Both the position numbers and the translations under genes were made by a program. From NCBI RefSeq assembly GCF_028993555.1, contig NZ_CP118610.1, forward strand, positions 4,182,292 to 4,246,291: 64,000 nucleotides of DNA, in the 5' to 3' direction. Shown here one piece after another: positions 35,574 through 45,093 of the stretch (position 1 is its first letter; each line of letters begins with the position of its first letter). The notes beneath the pieces were generated by a model. It was given only the letters and a program-made list of their open reading frames with translations. It was not told the DNA's origin and did not search any database. This DNA is from Ensifer adhaerens (GTDB taxonomy: Bacteria; Pseudomonadota; Alphaproteobacteria; Rhizobiales; Rhizobiaceae).

Positions 35574-36269
35574 ATGCTGGATTTGCGCGTTCATTTTCTT
35601 GAAGCGGACGGATCGCTCGCCCCTTGGCGCGAGCGCATCCTGCAAGACGTGAGGGAGACGGCCGAACGGGTCGGCGCTCGTGTTTCTGCCCCGGACAGTG
35701 CCGCTCCGATCGATATCGCCATCGAAAACAGGCCGGGAGAGACCATTCCCGAACTGGGTGTTGCCGGCGCCTGCTATCGCAGGGGGTTGGTCTGCCTCAC
35801 GCTCGACCCAGGCAACGAGAACTTCCATGCCAGCCTTGCCACCGGCGAATTGCGGAGAATGCTGACGCATGAGCTGCATCATTCCTTCCGCCACGCGACC
35901 TGTGGCTATGGCTCCAAGCTCGGCGAAGCTCTGGTCACCGAAGGCCTTGCAGACGCCTTCGATGTCGAGATCAATGGCGGCGACGGCCATCCTTGGAACC
36001 ACGCGATTGACGCAGGCGATTGGGCAGATTTGCTGGACCGCGCCGAGCGGGAATTCTGGGCGGAAAGCTATGATCATGCCGGCTGGTTCTATGGCTGCGA
36101 TCGCGCGCTGCCGCGTTGGGCCGGCTATACGATCGGCTATCACCTTGTGAAGACCTATCTCGCAGCGAATCCCGATGCACGCCCGTCGCAGATGACGTCG
36201 ATGCCCGCATCTGTCGTCATCGGCGAAGCCTGGGCGCCGTTGAAGCAGGGCCTGTCGGCCGCCGCTTGA
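35574..36269 (+). CDS. DUF2268-type putative zinc metalloprotease
   Basis: This 231-residue soluble protein has an HExxH zinc site (His99, Glu100, His103 in LTHELHHSFRH) and a downstream TEGLADAF segment that probably gives the third ligand. This matches the DUF2268 family of predicted Zn-dependent proteases. No signal peptide is present. GGAGG precedes the ATG. It stands alone after the nitrate operon, and its substrate is unknown. The assignment rests on motif order and not on a search. Confidence 0.8.
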   Translation: MLDLRVHFLEADGSLAPWRERILQDVRETAERVGARVSAPDSAAPIDIAIENRPGETIPELGVAGACYRRGLVCLTLDPGNENFHASLATGELRRMLTHELHHSFRHATCGYGSKLGEALVTEGLADAFDVEINGGDGHPWNHAIDAGDWADLLDRAEREFWAESYDHAGWFYGCDRALPRWAGYTIGYHLVKTYLAANPDARPSQMTSMPASVVIGEAWAPLKQGLSAAA

Positions 36270-36273
36270 GCGA

Positions 36274-36693
36274 TTAAGCGTAGGGCGCCTCGTCGCAGTC
36301 GCGGCCGGGCAACTTCCTGACGTCGCCGATCCAGGGCAGTGCCGAAGAACACCAGATCTGTGATCTTGGCCTGAGATCCCGGCGCTGGTTGATCGTGCCA
36401 ACCCGGATGCCGACTTCCAGCGCGTCCTCGTCGGTGCCGGTGGTATAGATCGGGGAGCCGCAATTCGGGCAGAAGAACTGCAGCCGCTGGCGTCCATTAG
36501 CACCGATCTTCGTGTAGAGCTTCGGTTCACCGCCAGTTAGCCGGAAGTTCTCGCGCGCGGTGCCGGCGGTCACGCGATAGGCGGATCCCGTCAGTTGCTG
36601 GCAATCGGTGCAATGGCAGATCGCGACGTCGGCCGGGTCGATCTCGGCCTCATAGGTCACAAAGCCGCAGTGGCATTGCCCGTCGATGTGCAT
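36274..36693 (-). CDS. GFA-family (glutathione-dependent formaldehyde-activating-like) protein
   Basis: This 139-residue protein has the zinc-binding pattern of the GFA/CENP-V family: GQCHCG (Cys7 and Cys9), ICHCTDC (about 26-32) and FFCPNCGSPIY. The ATG at 36693 has GGGAGG upstream; a longer frame to 37170 runs through iolB and is not real. Some members speed formaldehyde-glutathione adduct formation, but many have no known role. It lies after iolB in the same direction, separated by about 155 bases with a GCGGAA...TTCCGC hairpin. Confidence 0.87.
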   Translation of the reverse strand: MHIDGQCHCGFVTYEAEIDPADVAICHCTDCQQLTGSAYRVTAGTARENFRLTGGEPKLYTKIGANGRQRLQFFCPNCGSPIYTTGTDEDALEVGIRVGTINQRRDLRPRSQIWCSSALPWIGDVRKLPGRDCDEAPYA

Positions 36694-36850
36694 GGAGACC
36701 TCCCTGAAAGCAGGGAAGCTAGCGCGGAACGGCGAAAAGTGTATGCCGCTTTTCCGCGTTTGAGTTTTTGAACGGCTCGCGCTCTCGACGACCGGCGCCA
36801 CAGATTGCCTCGACTGAAACATGGTGGCGGTTTGATGTGTAAGTGAGAGC

Positions 36851-37651
36851 TTACACGCCTGTGAAGAGCCACTCGTGTTCGCGGGCGTTGTGGAACTTCC
36901 AGATACGCTTCGGTCCGGCCATGACGTTGAGATAATAGACGTCGTAACCATGTACGGCGGCAACCGGGTGATAGCCCCTCGGTACCAGCGCCACGTCGCC
37001 ATCTTCGACGGCCATGGTCTCGTCGAGCGAGCGGTCGTCTGTGTAGACACGCTGCATGGCAAAACCCTGCGGCGGATTGATCCGGTGATAATAGGTCTCT
37101 TCCAGGTAGCTTTCGGCCGGCAGGTCGTCCTGGTCGTGTTTGTGCGGCGGGTAGGACGAGGTGTGGCCACCGGGCGTGATCACTTCGACGACGAGCAGCG
37201 ACTGCGCCGAGCCGTCGTCTTCCGGCATGATATTGGTGACGTAGCGGGTGTTGGTGCCCTTGCCGCGCGTCATCTGCGGATGCGTGCCCGGCGCGATCAC
37301 CTTCGCCTTGAACCCGTCGCCGCCTGGCGCCGAGCAGATGGCGAGGTCGAGATCGGAGGTTGCCGTCGCCTGCCAGCGGCTGCCCTTCGGCACATAGACG
37401 GCATAGGGCTGCCCCTCGAACGGCGTCATGCGCTCGCCGAGTTCGCCGAAGCTTTCGCCATTGACCGCAACTTTCGCCTTGCCGGAGACCAGCACCAGGC
37501 AGACTTCCTTGTCGCCGGTCTCGCCCTCGGTCGTCTCGCCTGATTTCAGTCGTTCGAGCGCAAAGCCGACATAGGTCCAGCCGGCGCTCTCCGGCGTCAC
37601 GTTTTGCATGAGGCCGGACTTGGCCTTCGGTTTGACGAGCAGCTTGGACAT
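36851..37651 (-). CDS. iolB: 5-deoxy-glucuronate isomerase
   Basis: IolB converts 5-deoxy-glucuronate to 2-deoxy-5-keto-gluconate in myo-inositol breakdown. The 266-residue protein is a bicupin of normal length, with the metal-ligand stretch SSYPPHKHDQDD and a second conserved stretch RGYHPVAAVHGYDVYYLNVMAG. An AGGAG precedes the ATG. It is the last gene of the iolC-D-E-B series, separated from iolE by a 250-base stretch with palindromes. Confidence 0.93.
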   Translation of the reverse strand: MSKLLVKPKAKSGLMQNVTPESAGWTYVGFALERLKSGETTEGETGDKEVCLVLVSGKAKVAVNGESFGELGERMTPFEGQPYAVYVPKGSRWQATATSDLDLAICSAPGGDGFKAKVIAPGTHPQMTRGKGTNTRYVTNIMPEDDGSAQSLLVVEVITPGGHTSSYPPHKHDQDDLPAESYLEETYYHRINPPQGFAMQRVYTDDRSLDETMAVEDGDVALVPRGYHPVAAVHGYDVYYLNVMAGPKRIWKFHNAREHEWLFTGV

Positions 37652-37704
37652 TGACGGTCTCCTGACTTAGTTCATTGAGCGCCGGTGGTGCGCTTCGCCC
37701 CTCT

Positions 37705-37850
37705 CCTCGGGTTCAACCCGAGGACTAACCCTCTCCCCGCAGGCGGGGAGAGGGGATTGTCGAGTTCGCCGCCTGCTTCTCCACCTCACCTCACGAGGGA
37801 TCGGAGAGCGAGCAGCATATCATCCCTTCTCCCCGCTTGCGGGGAGAAGG
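37705..37850. repeat. Rhizobial intergenic palindromes between iolE and iolB
   Basis: Three hairpins lie in the 250-base gap. CCTCGGG/CCCGAGG is at 37705-37723. CCCTCTCCCCGC/GCGGGGAGAGGG (37729-37754) and CCTTCTCCCCGC/GCGGGGAGAAGG (37825-37850) are near copies with a two-base loop. The last is followed by TGGCGGCAGCCGGATGAGGG. This resembles the RIME-type intergenic mosaic repeats of rhizobia. In the transcript they could stabilise or partly terminate the iol mRNA. Confidence 0.8.
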
Positions 37851-37902
37851 TGGCGGCAGCCGGATGAGGGGCACGCTCTCACCCAATCCGGCAAGCGGTG
37901 GC

Positions 37903-38802
37903 TTACTTGTCGAGTCCGGCTTCCTTGGCGAAGGCCTTCAGCGACTTCAGCCCGAGCGACTGGTATTCGAACGGGTTGCGCACGGCCGAATCCTGTTCGG
38001 CCTCGATCACCAGCCAGCCGGAATAGTTGTGTTCCGCGGCGATCTTCAGCACGGGCAGGAAGTCGACGCCGCCCTCGCTGTCGCCGGGCACCGTGAAGAC
38101 GCCACGGCGCACGCCTTCGAGGAAGGAGAGGCCCTCGCCCTCGACGACCTTGCGCACGGCGGGGCGCACATTCTTGCAATGAATGTGGCGGACGCGGTGC
38201 ATGTATTTCTTCGCGACCTCAGCCGGATCCGAGCCGCCGAACCACGCGTGACCGGTATCCAGCAGGAGCTTGGTCGCCGGGCCGGTGTTCTGCATCAGCA
38301 GATCGATCTCTTCGCCGGTCTGGACGATCGTGCCCATGTGGTGGTGGTAGACGAGATCGATGCCCTGGTCGGCGCAATATTGAGCGATCGCCTCGAGATC
38401 GGCGCCGAACTTCTTCCACTGGTCGGCCGGCAGCACCGGCTTGTCGTTTGCGACCGACTTGGTGTCGTCGCCGTGAATGGCGTTCGAGGTTTCGCAGACG
38501 ATCGCCACCTTGCAGCCATTGTGCTTCAGGAGGTCGAGATGCGGCTGGATCGCCTTCTTCTCGGCTTCGACGTCATGGGTCAGCAGGTTGGTCGAGTGCC
38601 AGCCGGAAACGAAGACGAGATCGTAGGAGCCGAGCTTCTGCTTCAGCGCCTCCGGATCAGCGGGCATCTTGTGGCCCTTCTCGATGCCGTCGAAGCCGAT
38701 CTTCTGGCAATCGGACAGGCAGTCGTCGAGGGTCAGATGCGCGCCGATCGAATGATCGTCGTCATTGCTCCAGGCGATCGGGTTGGTTCCGTAGCGGATC
38801 AT
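37903..38802 (-). CDS. iolE: myo-Inosose-2 dehydratase
   Basis: IolE removes water from 2-keto-myo-inositol in inositol catabolism. The 299-residue protein is an AP-endonuclease-2-type TIM barrel with conserved segments [45 protein letters not shown] and [10 protein letters not shown]. The ATG 38802 is used; a GTG nine bases earlier is possible. Both have only a weak GAAAG site. A terminator-like hairpin separates it from iolD upstream. Confidence 0.93.
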   Translation of the reverse strand: MIRYGTNPIAWSNDDDHSIGAHLTLDDCLSDCQKIGFDGIEKGHKMPADPEALKQKLGSYDLVFVSGWHSTNLLTHDVEAEKKAIQPHLDLLKHNGCKVAIVCETSNAIHGDDTKSVANDKPVLPADQWKKFGADLEAIAQYCADQGIDLVYHHHMGTIVQTGEEIDLLMQNTGPATKLLLDTGHAWFGGSDPAEVAKKYMHRVRHIHCKNVRPAVRKVVEGEGLSFLEGVRRGVFTVPGDSEGGVDFLPVLKIAAEHNYSGWLVIEAEQDSAVRNPFEYQSLGLKSLKAFAKEAGLDK

Positions 38803-38863
38803 GTCTTTCACTTTCTGATGCCATCCGTGGAAGGCGGATGCTCTGTGACCATAAACGGGAAAA

Positions 38864-38888
38864 GCGCCCGCGCGGAAAACGCGGGCGC
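38864..38888 (-). terminator. Hairpin between iolD and iolE
   Basis: GCGCCCGCG (38864-38872) pairs with CGCGGGCGC (38880-38888). On the minus strand the stem is followed by TTTTCCCGTTT, so it can act as a partial terminator between iolD and iolE and lower the amount of downstream transcript. Confidence 0.6.
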
Positions 38889-38901
38889 CGAAGGGGTGTT
38901 C

Positions 38902-40755
38902 TTAGCCGAAGCGCTGGGCGGTGAGGGCCTTCTCATAGCCCTTGCGTGCATCGTTGACTTGGCTGCGGTCCGAGACCTCTGGCACCGCGACATCCCACCA
39001 GTGGCCGCCGGCCTGCGTGGTGATCAGCGGGTCGGTGTCGATGACGATGACGGTCGTGCGCGTTTCGCCGGCCGTCTCCTTGAGCGCCGTTTCGAGCTCG
39101 GAGATCGAGCCGACCTTGCGGGTAACCGCGCCCATGGCGCCGGCATGCGCCGCAAAGTCGATCTGCGGCAGTTCGACGTGGTGCGTGTCCTTCAGGAGAT
39201 TGTTGAAGTTGGCACCGCCGGTGCCCATCTGCAGCCGGTTGATGCAGCCGTAGCCGGCATTGTCGAGCAGCACGATGGTGAATTTGGCGCCGAGCATGAT
39301 CGAGGAGGCGATTTCCGAGTTCAGCATCATGTAGCTGCCGTCGCCGACCATGACGATCACGTCGCTTTCGGGCTTGGCAAGCTTGACCCCGAGACCGCCG
39401 GCAACCTCGTAGCCCATGGTCGAGAAGCCGTACTCCATGTGATAGCCGCCAGGCTCTTCTGCCTGCCACAGCTTGTGCAATTCGCCCGGCAGACCGCCTG
39501 CCGCGCAGACGAGCGTCGTGTTCTTGCCACCGCGGGCGCGCTGGACGGCGCCGATCACCTGGGCGTCGGAGGGAAGGGCGGCATTGGTCGTGGCCGTGGC
39601 CTTGTCGGCCGCCGCCAGCCATTCGGCCTTGCCGGTCTTCGCCTTGGCGGTCCAGCTCGGGTCGGCTTTGTAACCGCCGAGGCCGCCTGAGATGCGGTTG
39701 AGACCAGCACGGGCGTCGGCAATCAGCGGCAGGCCATTGTGCTTGCCGGCATCGAACGGCTGGACGTTGAGGCCGATGATCTTCAGGCCTTCGTTCTTGA
39801 AGAGCGCCCAGGAACCGGTGGTGAAGTCCTGCAGTCGCGAGCCGACGGCGAGAACCACATCGGCCTCTTCGGCAAGCGCGTTGGAGGCGGAGGTACCGGT
39901 AACGCCGACCGAACCCATGTTGAGCGTATGCGAGTGCGGCAGCGCCGACTTGCCGGCCTGTGTCTCGACGACGGGAATGCCGTGCCGTTCGGCAAAGTCG
40001 CCGAGTTCCTTGGTCGCTTCCGAATAGAGCACGCCGCCGCCGGCGATGATGATCGGCTTCTTCGCTGCTTTGAGCGCTGCGATCGCGGTTGCCAGTTCGT
40101 CGAGATCAGGTTCGATGCGGCGCGGCACCCAGACCTTCTCGTCGAAGAAGTTCTCCGGATAGTCATAGGCTTCAGCCTGGACGTCCTGGCAGAGCGACAG
40201 CGTCACCGGGCCGCAATCGGCGGGATCCGTCAGCACCTGCATGGCGCGCCGCAGCGCCGGAATGATCTGCTCGGGCCGAGTGATGCGGTCGAAATAGCGC
40301 GACACCGGGCGGAAGCAGTCGTTGGCCGAGATCGTGCCGTCGCCGAAGCTTTCGACCTGCTGTAGCACCGGATCGGGGCGACGGTTGGCAAAAACGTCGC
40401 CGGGCAGGAACAGCACCGGCAGGCGGTTGACGTGCGCCAACGCCGCCGAGGTCACCATATTGAGCGCGCCGGGGCCGATCGAGGTGGTGCAGGCCATGAA
40501 ACGGCGGCGGAAGCTCGCCTTGGCAAAGGCGATCGCCGCATTCGCCATGCCCTGCTCGTTCTGGGCGCGATAGGTCGGCAGCGTGTCCTTGATCGCGTGC
40601 AGCGCCTCGCCGACACCGGCGACGTTGCCGTGGCCGAAGATGGCGAAGACGCCACCGAAGATCGGCACCTTCTTGCCATCGATGACGGTCATCTGGCGGG
40701 TCAGGAACCGCGCCACGGCCTGGGCCATGGTCAGGCGCACGGTCTTCTGGCTCAT
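38902..40755 (-). CDS. iolD: 3D-(3,5/4)-trihydroxycyclohexane-1,2-dione hydrolase
   Basis: IolD opens the ring of diketo-inositol to 5-deoxy-glucuronate and uses thiamine diphosphate. The 617-residue protein has the three-domain layout of the acetolactate-synthase family: an N-terminal domain with the catalytic Glu in NEQGMANAAIAFAKA, a central domain, and a C-terminal ThDP motif beginning MVGDGSYMMLNSEI. AGGAGGAGA precedes ATG 40755. It lies 73 bases after iolC in the same direction. Confidence 0.94.
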   Translation of the reverse strand: MSQKTVRLTMAQAVARFLTRQMTVIDGKKVPIFGGVFAIFGHGNVAGVGEALHAIKDTLPTYRAQNEQGMANAAIAFAKASFRRRFMACTTSIGPGALNMVTSAALAHVNRLPVLFLPGDVFANRRPDPVLQQVESFGDGTISANDCFRPVSRYFDRITRPEQIIPALRRAMQVLTDPADCGPVTLSLCQDVQAEAYDYPENFFDEKVWVPRRIEPDLDELATAIAALKAAKKPIIIAGGGVLYSEATKELGDFAERHGIPVVETQAGKSALPHSHTLNMGSVGVTGTSASNALAEEADVVLAVGSRLQDFTTGSWALFKNEGLKIIGLNVQPFDAGKHNGLPLIADARAGLNRISGGLGGYKADPSWTAKAKTGKAEWLAAADKATATTNAALPSDAQVIGAVQRARGGKNTTLVCAAGGLPGELHKLWQAEEPGGYHMEYGFSTMGYEVAGGLGVKLAKPESDVIVMVGDGSYMMLNSEIASSIMLGAKFTIVLLDNAGYGCINRLQMGTGGANFNNLLKDTHHVELPQIDFAAHAGAMGAVTRKVGSISELETALKETAGETRTTVIVIDTDPLITTQAGGHWWDVAVPEVSDRSQVNDARKGYEKALTAQRFG

Positions 40756-40828
40756 AGTCTGTCTCCTCCTCGTGGCGAAACCGTCCCGTTTCGCCCTTTC
40801 TGCCGCATGGTCAACGATTGCGTCGATC

Positions 40829-42766
40829 CTATGCCGCCTTTGTTTCACCCAGTTGCAGCCAGAGATCGACCAACGCCTTGAACTTGCCGGCCATGTCGGC
40901 GATCGCCTGGTCGTCTGTCATCGTCCCGCCGAGCCAGGCCTTGCCGGCATCGGCGAAGATCGTGCGGCCAACGGCGAAGCCCTTGACCGTCTTCGAGGTG
41001 CGGGCTGCCGCAAAGCCGTCCTTCAACTGCTCATAGGGCGCTTCGAGGCCGAGCAGCACCACGCCGCGGCAGAGTGGATCGCGCGCCTCGATGACGGCGT
41101 CTATCGCCGCCCAGGCGCCGCGGCTTGCCTGCGGCTCGAGCTTCCACCAGTCGGGCTTGAGGCCGGCGTCATAGAGCTCGTTGAGGGCGCGCGGAATGGT
41201 CTGGTCGTCGAGCTTGCCGTGCTTGCCGGCGATGATCTCGATCAGGATTTCGCGGCCGACCTTGCGCGCCGCCTCGAAAGCCGAGCGCAGCTTTACCACC
41301 TGTTGGGCTTTCAGTTCAGCCGGATCGTCCGGATGGTAGAAGGAGAGCACCTTGATGCAATGGTCGACCGGCCAGTCGATGAGGCGGCTGCCGAGATCCT
41401 GGCTGAATTCGAACTGCAGCGGACGCGAGCCCGGCAGCTCGATCGGCTTGCCGATCCAGAAGTCGCGATGGGCTCCGGTGGCGTAGAGTGCATCGCGGCC
41501 ATACTTGTCGTCGATCAGCATACCGAAGCCCGGCCGTCCGGCCGCAACCTGGGCTGCGGCCTTGACCGCCAGAACCTTGAAGGCGGGAATGCGGGCGAGC
41601 AGCGCGGGATCGCCGGCGGCGATGTCTTCGAGCTGGCTGCGATGGTCGATTGCGAGCGCCATCAGAAGCGGAATGTCGCGGCGGCGGGTGGTCGCCCAGT
41701 GCACGTGGTTGATCGCCTCGTCCTTGCGCAGCGCCCGTTCCTTGCTGCCTTTTTCCAGGAAGAACTGCAGTTCGGTCCAGGTTGGGATCTCAGGGGCGCA
41801 GAGCAGGCGCGAAACGGCAAACGCTCCGCAGGCATTGGCCCAGGTGGCGGACGTTGCATGCGGCTCGTTCTTCAGCCAGCCGCGGAGGAACCCGGACATG
41901 AAGGCGTCGCCGGCGCCAAGCACGTTGTAGACCTCGATGGGGAAGCCCTTGCCGACGATGCCGTCTTCAAGATTGTCGGAGATCGAACCGTCATAGACGA
42001 TGCAGCCCATCGGCCCGCGCTTGAGCACGATCGTCGCCTTGGAAAGCGAGCGGATCGTCTTCAGCGCCTGGAGCAGGTCGCTTTCGCCCGATGCGATCAG
42101 CACTTCCTCTTCCGTGCCAACGATCAGGTCGCAATCGGCAAGCACGGTCTTGAGATGCGCCGAGACACGGTCCGAGGCGATGTAGCGGCTTTCGCCGGCG
42201 TCATGGCCGGCAAGGCCCCACAGGTTCGGGCGATAGTCGATGTCGAAGACGATCCTGGCGCCGTTTTCCTTGGCAAGGCGCATCGCCTTGCGTTGAGCGG
42301 CATCGGTGTTCGGCTTGGAGAAATGGGTGCCGGATACGAGGATCGCGCGGGCGGAGCGGATGAACTCTTCCGAGACGTCGTCTTCGCAAAGCGCGTTGTC
42401 GGCGCAGTTGTCGCGGTAAAAGAGTAGCGGAAAGGACTTGTCGTTTTCGACGGCGAGGATGGCAAGCGCCGTCAGCCGTTCCGGGTCGGTGACGATGCCG
42501 CGGGTTTCGACACCCTCGCGGGCGAGCTGCTCGCGGATGAAGCGGCCCATCTGTTCGTCGCCGACGCGGGTGAGCAACGCCGACTTGAGGCCGAGGCGTG
42601 CGGTGCCGACCGAAATGTTGCAGGGGCAGCCGCCGACCGACTTGGCAAAACTCGAAACATCTTCAAGCCGAGTGCCGATCTGCTGGCCGTAAAGATCGAC
42701 CGAGGCCCGGCCGATGGTGATCAGGTCGAGCGGCTTTGCTCCCTGTGCCGAAACGTTCTGGCTCAC
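40829..42766 (-). CDS. iolC: 5-dehydro-2-deoxygluconokinase fused to DUF2090 domain
   Basis: This 645-residue protein joins two steps. Residues 1 to about 340 are a PfkB/ribokinase-type sugar kinase (GRASVDLYGQQIG at 19-31, GAGDAF at 284-289 with catalytic Asp287) that phosphorylates 2-deoxy-5-keto-gluconate. The rest is a DUF2090 TIM-barrel domain (from MALAIDHRSQLE), thought to act as the next aldolase (IolJ-like). The fusion is common in rhizobia. It is the first gene of iolCDEB, and an IolR-like motif lies just upstream at 42853-42874. Confidence 0.93.
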   Translation of the reverse strand: MSQNVSAQGAKPLDLITIGRASVDLYGQQIGTRLEDVSSFAKSVGGCPCNISVGTARLGLKSALLTRVGDEQMGRFIREQLAREGVETRGIVTDPERLTALAILAVENDKSFPLLFYRDNCADNALCEDDVSEEFIRSARAILVSGTHFSKPNTDAAQRKAMRLAKENGARIVFDIDYRPNLWGLAGHDAGESRYIASDRVSAHLKTVLADCDLIVGTEEEVLIASGESDLLQALKTIRSLSKATIVLKRGPMGCIVYDGSISDNLEDGIVGKGFPIEVYNVLGAGDAFMSGFLRGWLKNEPHATSATWANACGAFAVSRLLCAPEIPTWTELQFFLEKGSKERALRKDEAINHVHWATTRRRDIPLLMALAIDHRSQLEDIAAGDPALLARIPAFKVLAVKAAAQVAAGRPGFGMLIDDKYGRDALYATGAHRDFWIGKPIELPGSRPLQFEFSQDLGSRLIDWPVDHCIKVLSFYHPDDPAELKAQQVVKLRSAFEAARKVGREILIEIIAGKHGKLDDQTIPRALNELYDAGLKPDWWKLEPQASRGAWAAIDAVIEARDPLCRGVVLLGLEAPYEQLKDGFAAARTSKTVKGFAVGRTIFADAGKAWLGGTMTDDQAIADMAGKFKALVDLWLQLGETKAA

Positions 42767-42852
42767 TGCTTCCTCCCCGCGGACACCTTGGCGGGCCCGA
42801 CCATTTTCGTACTGTGGGTGATGGCGGTATGAAACATAAATTCCGACGTTTC

Positions 42853-42874
42853 GTCAATATGGAATTTTCATTCT
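42853..42874. promoter_or_regulatory. Candidate IolR operator before iolC
   Basis: GTCAATATGGAAT begins at 42853 and continues as GGAA-TTTTCA-TTCT (42861-42874), close to a GGAA-N6-TTCC dyad that I recall being linked to rhizobial IolR. The 13-base core recurs exactly before the dehydrogenase gene at 45094. It lies about 90 bases upstream of the iolC start. Confidence 0.65.
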
Positions 42875-42890
42875 ATTCGTTCCGTTTCGC

Positions 42891-43745
42891 TTATTCGCCC
42901 TCCGCGAGCCTCTGGCGCTTCTCGGCAATGGCGACCGTGAGTGCCATGGCAAACGCCATGCTGGCGGAGAGCGAACGGAAACCGGCGTGGTCGGCCTCTA
43001 CCAGTTCGAACCAGACCTTCGAGGATTCCGCCAGTGGCGAGAAGGCCGAGTCCGTCAGCGATACGACCGGCACTTTGCGCTCGGCGAGCAGGCGCGCCTG
43101 GGCCGCACTTTCGGAGGCGTAGGGCGAAAAGCTGACGGCAAAGGCCGCGTCGTTGCTCGTCGCCATCGCCAGAATGTCCTCGTCGATGCCGGCGGCCGTG
43201 CCGACGAGTTGGTACTTTACCTTCAGCTTGCCGAAGGCGTAGGCCATGTAGCTCGATATCGGGTAGGAGCGGCGCTTGGCGATCAGATAGACCGTATCGG
43301 CCTTGGCGAGAATGTCGACGGCGCGCTCGAAGGCTTCGGGATCGACCGAAGAGGCGATGTTGTCGAGCGAACGGTGGGCGGCGGCGACGAAGCCGTTGAA
43401 GATCGAACCGCTTTCGAGCTTGCTGTGATCGTTGGCGCTCAGCGCCTTCAACCGGTCTTCGTAACCGGGCGTTCTCTCACGCAAGCGCGCACGAAAAATC
43501 TGCTGCAGGCTGGAGAAGCCCTCGAAGCCGAAATGCTGCGCGAAGCGCACCAGCGTCGATGGCTGCACCTCGGCGGAGGTGGCGATGCTTGCCGCCGTGC
43601 CGAAGGCGATCTCGTCGGGATTGTCGAGCGAATAGGCGGCTACCTGGCGCAGCCGTTTCGGCAGTTGCGCCTTGCGTTCCAGAATGGCGGCCTTCAGCGC
43701 CTCGAAATCCTGCGGCACCTCTGCGGTCGTTTCCGGCATGGCCAT
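42891..43745 (-). CDS. iolR: RpiR-family repressor of inositol genes
   Basis: This 284-residue regulator has an N-terminal RpiR helix-turn-helix (about 1-85, with LPKRLRQVAAYSLDNPDEIAF and EVQPSTLVRFAQHFGFEGFSSL) and a C-terminal SIS sugar-phosphate domain (about 125-260). Its place beside iolCDEB and the shared motif upstream of iolC and of the dehydrogenase point to IolR, which in rhizobia represses inositol catabolism until an intermediate is present. It is separated from iolC by 124 bases holding the operator and promoter. Confidence 0.9.
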   Translation of the reverse strand: MAMPETTAEVPQDFEALKAAILERKAQLPKRLRQVAAYSLDNPDEIAFGTAASIATSAEVQPSTLVRFAQHFGFEGFSSLQQIFRARLRERTPGYEDRLKALSANDHSKLESGSIFNGFVAAAHRSLDNIASSVDPEAFERAVDILAKADTVYLIAKRRSYPISSYMAYAFGKLKVKYQLVGTAAGIDEDILAMATSNDAAFAVSFSPYASESAAQARLLAERKVPVVSLTDSAFSPLAESSKVWFELVEADHAGFRSLSASMAFAMALTVAIAEKRQRLAEGE

Positions 43746-43901
43746 GTCTCGCTCGTCTCCCTCGATGTCAGTCTGGTTTGCGACCTCACCCTAATCGATT
43801 AGTCGGGAACGGGATAGAACAGGCGTTCCATTTTTCTCGGAGCGTTTCCAGCATAAAGTGCGTAGCGGTTTTGCGTCCGGAAATGCGCAGCGCGGAACCG
43901 C

Positions 43902-45029
43902 TTAGATGTGCACCCACTCGTTGGTCTTCGCCGATTGATAGGTCGCCGAAAGCACCTTCTGTACCTCAAAACCTTCGCGGAAATCGGTCGAGGGCGACTT
44001 TCCTCCGGCGATGGCGTCGAGGAACTCCTTGACCTCGATCGCCTTCAGGTCGTTGAAGCCGATCTGGTGACCGGGGGCGACGCAGAAGGCGCCATAGGGC
44101 GGATGCTCAGGCCCCGCCCAGATGGTGCGGAAGCCGCGGGTGCGGATGTCGTCGCCGGTCTTGTAGAGGCGGATCTCGTTCAGCCGCTCCTGGGTGAAGA
44201 CGATACTGCCCTTCGAGCCGTAGATTTCGAAATCGTGTTGCATCTTGCGGCCCGTGGCGATCCAGCTTGCCTCGAGGCTGCCGGTGGCGCCGTTCTCGAA
44301 CCGCACGAAGGCGCGGGTGATGTCGTCCACTTCGACCGCGCGCATCTCGCTGGAGCCTTGGGTGATCGGGCGTCCCGGAATCTGGATGATCGTCTCGGCG
44401 AGCACCGACTTGATCGGTCCGACGAGGTGGCGCATGGAGGCGATGATGTGGCTGCCGATATCGGCGAGCGCGCCGCCGCCGCTGGCCGGGTTCAGGCGCC
44501 AGCCCCACGGAACCTGCGCGTCGGCCATGAAATCTTCCGCATGGATGCCGCGCATCGAGCGAATCTCGCCGATCTCGCCGCTTTCAATGATGTCCTTGGC
44601 AAGGAAGATCAGCGGGTTCTTGAGATAGTTGAAGCCGACCTGGGTGACGACGCCGGCTTTTTCCGCCGCCTCGACCATCTCGCGGCATTCGGCAACCGTC
44701 GGCGCCAGCGGCTTCTCGCAATAGACGTGCTTGCCGTGAGTAATCGCCGCCAGCGCCATCTCCTTATGCAGCAGGTTCGGCGTGGTGATGTCGATGATGT
44801 CGATATCGGGATCGGTCAACAGTTCGCGCCAGTCGGCGGTCGCCTTGCGAAAGCCGAGCTGGCCGCGTGCACGCTCCGCGCTCTCGACGGTCACATCGGC
44901 GACCGAAACGAGATCAAGATCGAAGGGCAGGTCGAAGACCCGTGCCGCGATCGTAAAGCCGAGCGCATGGGCCTTGCCCATGAAGCCCGTGCCGATGAGC
45001 CCGATCCCGAGTTTGCGCTTGCTGCCCAT
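43902..45029 (-). CDS. Gfo/Idh/MocA-family dehydrogenase
   Basis: This 375-residue NAD(P)-dependent oxidoreductase has an N-terminal Rossmann fold (GIGLIGTGFMGKAHALG), the conserved EKPLAPTVAE motif and a C-terminal catalytic domain (WGWRLNPASGGGALADIGSH). ATG 45029 has GGAGGAG upstream. Its position next to iolR and a matching operator-like motif 65 bases upstream suggest inositol-related substrates, for example another inositol stereoisomer or an inosose. The exact sugar cannot be read from the sequence. Confidence 0.88.
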   Translation of the reverse strand: MGSKRKLGIGLIGTGFMGKAHALGFTIAARVFDLPFDLDLVSVADVTVESAERARGQLGFRKATADWRELLTDPDIDIIDITTPNLLHKEMALAAITHGKHVYCEKPLAPTVAECREMVEAAEKAGVVTQVGFNYLKNPLIFLAKDIIESGEIGEIRSMRGIHAEDFMADAQVPWGWRLNPASGGGALADIGSHIIASMRHLVGPIKSVLAETIIQIPGRPITQGSSEMRAVEVDDITRAFVRFENGATGSLEASWIATGRKMQHDFEIYGSKGSIVFTQERLNEIRLYKTGDDIRTRGFRTIWAGPEHPPYGAFCVAPGHQIGFNDLKAIEVKEFLDAIAGGKSPSTDFREGFEVQKVLSATYQSAKTNEWVHI

Positions 45030-45093
45030 GTTGAACTCCTCCGTCGCCGACGCTGCCGTATTGGCTCGAAATGAAATATTTTGTGCATGATTT

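Noticed and set aside
37705..37850. CRISPR-like array
   Set aside because: Only two palindromic copies with a single 70-base interval and no cas genes; these are intergenic palindromes.
37837..39690. 617-codon plus-strand frame over iolE and iolD
   Set aside because: Low-complexity Arg/Val/Asp/Gly composition typical of antisense shadows; iolE and iolD on the other strand match known families along their full length.
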